Source: Pempheris klunzingeri (Eukaryota > Chordata > Actinopteri > Acropomatiformes > Pempheridae). From it: DNA of 64,000 bases. Under the pieces are notes generated by a model. That model had not been told where the DNA came from. It was given only the letters and a program-made list of their open reading frames with translations, and did no database searches. The position numbers and the translations under genes were made by a program. The stretch spans positions 16,935,644-16,999,643 of the forward strand of contig NC_092034.1 of NCBI RefSeq assembly GCF_042242105.1. The letters are read 5' to 3'. The first letter of the stretch is position 1, and the number at the start of each line of letters is the position of its first letter. Positions 56,701-64,000 of this stretch are shown piece by piece.

Positions 56701-59700
56701 ACACACCACCTTCATTTCCACCATGCTTTGCAGTGTAAACATGAAATAATTTGCATGGAGTCAGCGAGTTAGCTGTGGGCCACGTCTGAGCCATGTTCTC
56801 TAGCTTAGCATAAAGACTGGAGGCAGGGGAAGACAGCTAGCCTGGCCCCGTCCAAAGTTAAAAACACATCTAGAGCTCACTGGGAGACATGATGCATGTC
56901 ATTTTGTCATGAGGACTGTTCAGCCCCTGCTCACACTCCCCTATAACCCTCCTGACCTGCTGGGCTGTCACCCCACCTCGCATTTTAAGACGAGCGTAAC
57001 ATGAGCTACTTCTGATAGAACGTCACTGCATCTATCTGACCCCCATCTCTGTGCAGCATGTCCAGCTACGGTGCAGACTGCCAGACAGAGAAGGTGGTAG
57101 TTTTCATACACTTGGAACAGGTCAGTCAGGCTGGCTGCTCTCCAGGCTATACTAGGCTACAACAAAAAGGTGGCTTCATCTCATCTTATCTATGGATGCA
57201 GTTGATAGAAATTCTCTTCCACTGACCAGCGGACACAATCTGTGTGTTTGCGATAGTGCCGCTGTGTGCGATTGTTGATGTGGTAAAGCACAACGACACA
57301 AGCGAGGAAGTACACCGCCTCGCCCGTGGGGAGGAAGTACAGGTTGGCCCGGCAGTCCCGTCCCCGGTAACCATAGCTGGCGTGACGGGGTCAAGGTGAC
57401 ATCCATGTTGATCATTGGTCCACTTCATCCACTAAAGCAGCATTAGGAACACTGAGAAAAAAGGGGCTTGGCCTCAGAACTTGAAAGAGTACAACGCCAC
57501 CACCAGCCCACAGTTCACCAGACAATGAATATTGCCTCATTATTGACTATAAATAGCTACACTGCAAACATTTCTGAGGGTCTGCATCCATCTTCCAGCT
57601 CTAGGCCACTCAGAACATCTGCCAGCTCTGTTATTTATAACCTGCTCCCTTCACAAATCCAAGGGTGACTGTTCTTCTGCCATTAGGCCTCAGCCCCTCA
57701 GGAGGCGTCTGTCCGTCTGTTAGATCAGCTGAACGTTTCCCAACAGCCTCCCAAAACACATTTTGCTGACTTGCCTTCCCTCTAAAGGGGCTGTAATTTA
57801 TCATTTGTATGCTTCTGTACTGTATCTTCGTACTGCTGCACCCCAAGAAGCTCTTTGTAACTTTGTGTTATAAATAAAACCTGATTTACTTCCACCTTCA
57901 GGGAGATACTTTCCAGTACAGACAGCGTGGCCTGACTCCAGCTCATGAGCACACGGTGAAATCAGCCCTGTCTGAATGTAACATCACCCTCATAAATATG
58001 AACAAGAGGCTGAAGGCTGCTGTAACAGTCTGGAAGGATACACCCAGTCCAGCTCCAGCTTCTCAGAGGGCGTCTCCATCTTCAGGTCTTCATAGTTCTG
58101 GATGTTTGAGGGGATGTACATGGTTATCGGCCGGCCGCGGATGAACATTTTGATTGACTGTCCTGGAGGATAAAACACAGCAGAGGACCAGTAATGTAGC
58201 GCTAATGCACACGTGAAGACAATTATTATTTTATTTCCTCAATGTGTCCTGTTCCAACATCCATTTGCTACTATTTATTTTATATTGCAGCAGTCATTAA
58301 AGCTCATGAAGGTGCTTATGTCCAGTTAGAGTTAAGGCTGCATCAGAAAGGTGCTGATTCAACTGCAGGGCCATTCTGGAGGTTGTAGTCTGTGGTGCTG
58401 TTGAAGCGTATATTGAGTTCTTGTATATTAAGGGCTTGTTTGTGGTGGTGTGGTGTCCCTAATAAATATCACCTTACAGCACTTTCAAACAACACAGAGC
58501 ATCATCATTGTAATTCTTATCCAATATTCACTCTCACTATGGTTATAATGGTCTGCTGCCAAATGGCAACAGCAGAAAGCGGTCTGTGTGAGGACAGCGA
58601 ATGGGTTACTGCTGCAACAGCACAGCATGCTGTGTTGACCTCCCCAGGATAAAAAGAGCCACAGATACAAAGTGGCATACGAGCAGGTCTACCTTGGCTG
58701 TAGGTTCCTCTCCTGGACCCGGGGGAGCCTGTGTCAAAGTGAAAGCATGAGGTTAGCCAGACAAAAGCTTCAAGTCACTTTTCTTCTGCTAGTTTAGTGA
58801 GGAACAGCACTTTTTTCTGTGCCGAGCTTTCAGGAGGAACAAAACCTTAAATGTTTAATGCTTTTCAAGTCAAACTGAAATCTGAATTTTTCATCACCAA
58901 AGCTGTTTTTATTGTCTGATTCCCATGGCAACACTAGACGGACAGTCGCACACCACTAAAGTTAACATATATCATATATAACATCATGTATCTGACGGCT
59001 GAACGCCATACTGCACAGTCATTAGGTCTGCAATGCATTAGCTATGAACCATTAGTGATTCTGGACATCTATCTGTTTATCTTGCTATCAACTTATATTG
59101 TATTGAGAAAGTAAAAGCTAGCACATGGATTAATAGATAGTGATGGCGGGGGACGCACAGCAACGGTTAGTTCAGTGACCTCAGCACTCTGTACATGACA
59201 CCATGAGTAACCCTCAGTGTCACACAGCAACAGGCAGAGCTCAGACCACAGACTGGATGGACGGCATCAGTCAGAGCCAGAGAAAACACCACTATAGGAC
59301 GTCAGGTCTAAAGGTCTTTTTAGGAATGAGAAATTTGACCAAATACACCAGTCAAAACATCCACTAAAGAATAATCCACTGATTTCTTTGGGAATAATAG
59401 ATTTGAATTTGAAGTGAACTTCAAGGACCAGCAGCCATTCTTTGCCTTGATAAAAGGCAAGATAATGAAAGGCAGAGCGAAAGAGAGGAGGGGAAGACTT
59501 GAAAAATGTTCTTTGGCAGCCTCCTCTGCAGAGCTGGCCATCCATCATTCCGTCAGGCGGGCTGGAGTGGTGCGGCGGCTCGGCTAACCACAGTGGATGT
59601 GATTCCAGGCAGCGCCCACGGCGCAAACTGACCCTGCAGTGTTTAGCTTCACAGAACTAAAATAAAATGTCGGCTTTAAAAAGGGGAGGGGATATCCTGC

Positions 59701-62700
59701 TGAGTGATATTTCTGGTGTTCAAAGGGTACGCTAAGCCATAAAGATAGCTCCTAGACAAACTGGCAGCTTTCGGTTTGACATAGTAAAGTAAAGAAGTTT
59801 CATTATCTCAGCTGGTGTATGGGCCCTCTACGCTTTGTTATCTTGTTATCACTGGATTTAACGTGTCCATTGATAGCACAGATGTACTCAGCTCTTCATA
59901 CTGATTAGAATAAAAGCACCTAAAGTGTGCAATGCTTTCATCATGCCTGAAAATGACCCACTCAGCCATGTGTGTGAACACAAACCTAAAGTGAGTCTAC
60001 TTCACTTTTGAAAGACGCACATTTGTCCTCTTACAAGTAAAATGTTTATTTCATAAGCTATAAAACACACTCTGGGTTTTATGGCTAGTGCTAGAGGCTG
60101 ATGTTAGCAAACTTCAGGTAGATGCTGTTTTCTACCTGAAAAGATGGAGACGGGCCACTGACTTGATTAGCTTTAGTGACTGGGTTAGCTGTTTTGTAGG
60201 GGGGGGTGGCTGCCCTGGCTCTGTCCAAAGTTCAGAAATACGCCTACCAGCACACTAATTAACATGTTGTGTCATATCCACCGTGTCTAACCAAACTGTC
60301 AGACTGTTTGGTGTTGTGCTCACTAGTCACTTCTACTCTCTGTGGATGCACTCATTCTGTTACATTTGAATTCAAACATTAGAACTATATATAACAGTCA
60401 CTGTAGCCATTTAGCAGCCAGTTCCCTCTTTCGGTCAGCATGCATCCCATAATAGGTTGGTAGACTGTTCTTTATTGTCAAAGAAACATGCAGATTTGTT
60501 TCTTTTTCAGGTTCCTGTGGACCGTGGTCACGGTTCTCTCCTCCTCCTTTCCTTTTCCTTCTCCTCTCTCTCTCTCTATGTCCAGCCTCCACTCAACATG
60601 GACCCCAACAGAAAGCCCCCCCCCCAGATTGATTTATTGATTGATTTAAGAGCAGCTATTTCTGCAAGTTGACTTTCAAGATCCTGTACAGCTGTGCTGA
60701 TCTCATCCACGCTCGACGGCATTTACTTGATAAGAAGACCTCTTTGTTCCTAGTCTCGCCTACAAGGCTCTAACCAGAACCGTTTGAATCACTGAATGAG
60801 TCGAGATATGTGAGCAGCACTTTGCAGGCCTGAAGCCAGATTCTAAAAGCTGCACATGAACACAGAACTCTGACTGGAGTAGAAGTTATTTTAGCTGCAC
60901 CAATTGAAATGCCAAAGTAAAACCCTGTGACTCGCATCGTGGCATGTTTCCAACCAAAAACACTACAAGCGACAATTGAGCCACAGTGATTGGCAAGTTA
61001 AAGTTTGCTTGACTTTCTCAAACAATGTGAGCAAGTAAGAGAGAGCGTACTCTGACAGTCTGTGCTGGAGGAATGAGGCCCTAAAACAGGCCTAACCATA
61101 ACCACACTGAGGGCCAACACTCATAAAAGCTACGCTAACCACAAATGTGGTTGTTGGGAAACAGATCCATTTTTGCACAAATGACTACATGTGTGAATCA
61201 GCGAGAGGCTGCCTGGGAACAAGTAGACAAGTAGAGTTCATCTCAGACCTAGCCAGCTCTGAAGTCAGGATGAAGAAGTTCCTGATTCTAACAAAATGAC
61301 AATGATCCTGGTCAGCTCTCTACAGCCATGCAGAACTTCCATGTCTCTTCCTTTAGGGACCACAGACGGCAGTCACTGGGAAAGACTAACAGTGTGTCCA
61401 GTCCTCTGATGTCCGACAGCCAGCAGACTGAGGAAAAACCGACCACAACAATTTCTGCATCAATAGAATAAAACAATATCAGAGTGATTCAAAGACTCCC
61501 CAGCAGGAGCCTAAGCCAACACAAAGAGTGTGAAGACAGTTACAGTAACCCTAGACCTGTTCAGGATATGAAACACACACGGAGCCCTGGTTATCATCCA
61601 GCTCTTTGTTCACATGACCCTGATAGGATCTAGGTGTCTTTGTCCCCTAACAACAAAGAAATCACTGTTTGTCTGCTGTGTCACCTCAACAGCTGCAGAT
61701 GAACCCGGAGTCGTTGACTACACAGTCAAACTTTCACCTTCACTACAGCAGGAGCACCATCATTTTGTTGTTTAAACATGTTTTGTGGCTCAGTATGCAA
61801 GACAAAGCATTCAGTCCTGAGACACGCCAATTAGTGTCCATTTGGAAGCCCAAACCAGTCACGATAATGAAACCTGATCTTTTAGATCACACTATGAACA
61901 GAAAAGTCTTCACTTACATTAAATGGAATAGAATAAGTTATGTATTCTGTAACTTTTCATCACCATAAACTGCCCAAATGGTTCAAAAAGGAGCCAGAAT
62001 TATTACAAGCTGCCCAACACTGTTTCACCAGCCCACTCAAATACAAAGAAGCAAAAAAGAATTCATTCTGCAGCAGCTCCATGTGCAGCCAAAACAGCAC
62101 TATACACCGTTTGATCAGCACCATGCACACATCAACAAGTCACTATAACCTCCTACAGTGACTGTGGTACTGGGCTGCTGTGAAGGGTGGAATCAAAGAA
62201 CTGAATCAAGACCTTTTTCCTTGTTCTCTTGCCATTAAACTCCGCAATAAAATCTGTGCAAGCTTGGACACAAACTCCTTTTCCATGGATGTGGTGAACA
62301 CACACGTCTAGAGGTGTGATGGTGCAAAGTGTTTGAAATGAGTTCTGACTTTGGTTTCCTTCTATTGGCAGCTCCTGACTCCTGTCAGAAAAATACCACA
62401 GCTAAGGAACCACTGGTCTAATCATGAAGACTCTCATGTCAAATAACCACAAAACTATTTCAATTGGAAATGCAGAACAGAAGATGCACGTTCATGGAGG
62501 ATGCTACTGAGACGGGGGGAAGATACACCACCTGCACCGGCGATCAGCTCCTTAGCACGGCTGTGGAGACAGAAAACAACTGTGTGAGACAGATATACGA
62601 CACCATCTCAAGTAAATTAGTAGCTTTTATCTATCAGTATTAATGCAGGCTTTTCATGGGAATGGAATTTTATTATTATTCATTCATCAAGAGATATGTG

Positions 62701-62878
62701 AGGCTGCGGCAGCCATAGGAAAGAGTGAGCTGTGGCGACAGCTGTGAGTGATGGCAGTGTGGCTCACTTCTCCAGGCTGGGGGAGCGGGTGAGGAGGTTG
62801 GCCGAGGATGCCGCCTTCTTGTCCAGACGTTTCCTCTGCCTCTCTGGGTTCACCAGTTTCTCGCTGTTCCTGCGAACC
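46745..62878 (-). CDS. eml3: Echinoderm microtubule-associated protein-like 3 (EML3), 5' end outside the window
   Basis: Twenty exons join in phase to 728 residues plus stop: 62,768-62,878; 62,532-62,560; 58,693-58,728; 58,042-58,162; 57,227-57,376; 55,519-55,588; 55,198-55,308; 54,700-54,795; 53,175-53,309; 52,322-52,460; 51,690-51,841; 51,449-51,574; 50,902-51,033; 50,716-50,783; 50,133-50,221; 49,603-49,700; 48,315-48,402; 47,992-48,090; 47,766-47,896; 46,745-46,951. A Ser/Lys-rich linker is followed by the HELP motif (KMFIRGRPITMYIPSN), then YGYRGRDCRANLYFLPTGEA and two tandem WD propellers of the EML TAPE core (VIDDSNEHMLSVWDC, HVDEMWGLATHPSQN, MSNSGDYEILYW) ending GGKDTCILQWRVM and a Ser-rich tail. 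EML proteins bind tubulin and the spindle. Paralogue choice rests on adjacency to mta2. The first exon seen starts one base into a codon, so the N-terminal coiled coil must lie upstream of 62,878. Two exons are very small (29 and 36 bases). Confidence 0.95.
47173..47230. repeat. (GT)n microsatellite in the last eml3 intron
   Basis: A GT run of about 58 bases between the last two coding exons. Confidence 0.98.
48107..48258. repeat. 12-bp minisatellite (CATCATCCTCAC / CAGTCATCCTCA) in an eml3 intron
   Basis: About twelve to thirteen copies of a 12-base unit alternate between an ACCATC and an ACAGTC version. It starts only 17 bases upstream of the exon 47,992-48,090 on the transcribed strand. 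The apparent Ser/Pro and Ile/Leu open frames are repeat artefacts. Confidence 0.95.
48555..49415 (+). mobile_element. Internally deleted LINE in an eml3 intron
   Basis: The first part encodes a conserved stretch just upstream of a LINE reverse-transcriptase domain (KNKPWFTGKAKEEAYRGG, QARNALTKEIRAANRCYTD). The frame then runs directly into a C-terminal stretch (CTYITVWFGSAPPAGPEQ), followed after a shift by YRSLHAKTTRHRNSFYPQAI. The reverse transcriptase itself is missing. The 3' UTR ends near GCCAATAAAGCTGGTTGTGA. It is a dead copy, antisense to eml3. Confidence 0.8.
50816..50843. repeat. (GT)n microsatellite in eml3
   Basis: A GT run between the exons at 50,716-50,783 and 50,902-51,033. 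Confidence 0.95.
51037..51063. repeat. (CA)n microsatellite at an eml3 acceptor
   Basis: A CA run immediately next to the exon 50,902-51,033. On the transcribed strand it is a GT tract abutting the acceptor GTGTGTCAG. Confidence 0.95.
51650..51677. repeat. (CA)n microsatellite in eml3
   Basis: A CA run between the exons at 51,449-51,574 and 51,690-51,841. It lies just downstream of the donor of the latter. Confidence 0.95.
52510..52990 (+). mobile_element. Rex1/L2-like LINE 3' fragment in an eml3 intron
   Basis: The open frame reads RTKRRDHISPVLASLHWLPV and then SRIEFKILLLTYKVLNVQAP, the C-terminus of a Rex1/L2-type reverse transcriptase. Bases 52,657-52,808 are 151/152 identical to 3,265-3,416. 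After 52,808 the two copies diverge abruptly, and a different 3' region follows to about 52,990. Confidence 0.85.
53647..53723. repeat. (CA)n microsatellite in eml3
   Basis: An uninterrupted CA run of about 77 bases in the 1.4 kb intron between the exons at 53,175-53,309 and 54,700-54,795. The rest of that intron shows nothing else I can name. Confidence 0.98.
54840..55045. repeat. GTGAATCATGTGTAGG minisatellite in an eml3 intron
   Basis: Repeats of GTGAATCATGTGTAGG with GGGTGAATG or AGTGAAGG spacers occur about seven to eight times over 200 bases. The unit resembles the GTGAATG phrases of fish SINE tails, and sequence right after it (55,110-55,160) resembles such a tail. Confidence 0.9.
55589..57226. 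other. eml3 intron of 1.6 kb
   Basis: The intron lies between the exons at 55,519-55,588 and 57,227-57,376. No repeat or other gene is recognised. Confidence 0.5.
58729..62531. other. eml3 intron of 3.8 kb
   Basis: The intron lies between the 36-base and 29-base exons. A LINE 3'-UTR-like piece lies at about 60,505-60,660 (CAGGTTCCTGTGGACCGTGG, then TTGATTTATTGATTGATTTA), related to the sequence around 3,720. Otherwise nothing is recognised. Confidence 0.5.
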
Positions 62879-64000
62879 CTGGAACACCGGAGGGCACAAA
62901 TCAGATTCAGCACTCGCTGTGGGTCCTCTCACGGCTACTAACTGTTACACCCCCGCACCACACCACTGTGCCTGCATGCACATACACACAGAAACATGCG
63001 TGTCCGTCTTAGACTGTTAGATTTATGTTAGTAACAGTATGTTTTACTTGAATGAGACTATCCCACACTGAAATAGCATGAATGGCCAACACACAGTGGA
63101 TGTTCCAAGTTGTAATAAACTGGAATCGGCCTGTTACCCATGGCCTACAACTCACATTAGTTCTACTGGCCTTCACCCCAACTCCTCATTGGCCTGGGAA
63201 AAATACCCTGATTTCTAAAAGCTGTGCTCAGGCTGCAGCTCTCAAACTGAATTTGACAAGGTCAGATGACCATGAACACCCACCCAGAACAGCACGTGTT
63301 AAACCGTAACTGAACTTATTGTCTCTCAGGGTTTCTTGTGGCACCTCCATTTCCTGGTGACACTTGAAGCATCACTAGAGGAAGTATTACCAACTAAAAA
63401 AAGATTTACTGTCTATCTATGTCACTAGGCTCAGGCCTAGGAACTGAAAGTCAGCTGACAAACCCCCTCTCCTCCAAAATCTCTGTACTGCTGGTCTTTA
63501 AATAAAGTTTTGAATGTAGGGGAGTGAGCACGGAGGCACAGCTTTCCTAGCATCTCTGAGCTGAGGGACTACAGTTTATGTTATCCATCAGCAATAAAAC
63601 CCTCCTTCAAGCTACTATACGGAAGTAGGACAAGAGTACACATGCACACACAAGCATATACACAAGTAAACTAAAGCTGCTCCGCCACTGTGCTTCCTGA
63701 TCAGAGAGGCAATTATTGAGTTCAAAGTAGAGGACAAATCACAGCATGCAAGAGATCCTTGATTTGTTTGAGAAAGACATTGTTAAAAAGAAAGTTTGGG
63801 GGAGATCTGCAATGAAAAAACTCCAGATTTAAGGCAGTTTGTGTGTTTCTGCAAACCCCAGCTGAATGGCACTCTGTATATCTGTATTGTCTTCCAGAGC
63901 AGTCAGCTCTAATATTGTGTGGCTACAGCGAAGCTGTAACAGATAGGACCACTCTGGAGGTTCCTGTCATGGATATTGCCTCTGCTGTACCCCGTTTAGA
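62879..64000. other. Further eml3 intron sequence to the window edge
   Basis: No exon was recognised. The phase of the exon at 62,768-62,878 requires more coding exons upstream, so this is probably intron, but a short exon could have been missed. Confidence 0.4.

Overview
This window is vertebrate nuclear DNA, almost certainly from a ray-finned (teleost, probably percomorph) fish. Five multi-exon, intron-containing genes can be read by joining exons at GT/AG sites with consistent reading phase. Between and inside them lie very long (CA)n/(GT)n microsatellites, Tc1-like transposons, Rex1/L2-like LINE pieces and a tRNA-derived SINE, a mixture typical of fish genomes. There are no bacterial-type operons, CRISPR arrays or phage genes.

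Layout. All five genes are on the minus strand. From high to low coordinates: eml3 (62,878 to 46,745; the 5' end lies beyond the window), mta2 (42,965 to 21,181; complete, 18 coding exons), a four-finger CCCH zinc-finger gene of the cth1 type (17,860 to 16,075), taf6l (14,409 to 10,880; 11 coding exons) and a two-pore potassium channel gene closest to kcnk7 (10,036 to 7,487; 3 coding exons). From memory, human TAF6L, MTA2 and EML3 are close together on 11q12.3 and KCNK7 is on 11q13, so this looks like a conserved block with a fish-type cth1 gene between taf6l and mta2.

1-7,250 holds no gene that I recognise. It is a graveyard of retroelements: a collapsed Ty3/gypsy element, LINE ends, a 44-bp minisatellite and SINE pieces. 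The mta2 introns carry two degraded Tc1-like elements, a LINE reverse-transcriptase fragment and large dinucleotide arrays. The 42,966-46,744 gap between mta2 and eml3 carries a Tc1-like element with inverted-repeat/direct-repeat ends, and a tRNA-SINE has landed inside it.

The gene products do not form one pathway. Mta2 (NuRD deacetylase complex) and Taf6l (SAGA/PCAF-type acetyltransferase complexes) are chromatin regulators. Cth1 is an RNA-binding protein of the tristetraprolin type, Eml3 is a microtubule-binding WD protein, and Kcnk7 is a K2P-like membrane protein.

I found no convincing new system. The points most worth a second look are the degenerate ion filters of the K2P gene, two plus-strand exon-like segments with matching phase inside mta2 intron 1, the precisely nested SINE-in-Tc1 insertion, and clusters of GCTAGC/GCTAAC words at the 5' ends of taf6l and mta2 and at one unexplained intronic site. 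Exon borders were read by eye and protein comparisons are from memory; no search was run.
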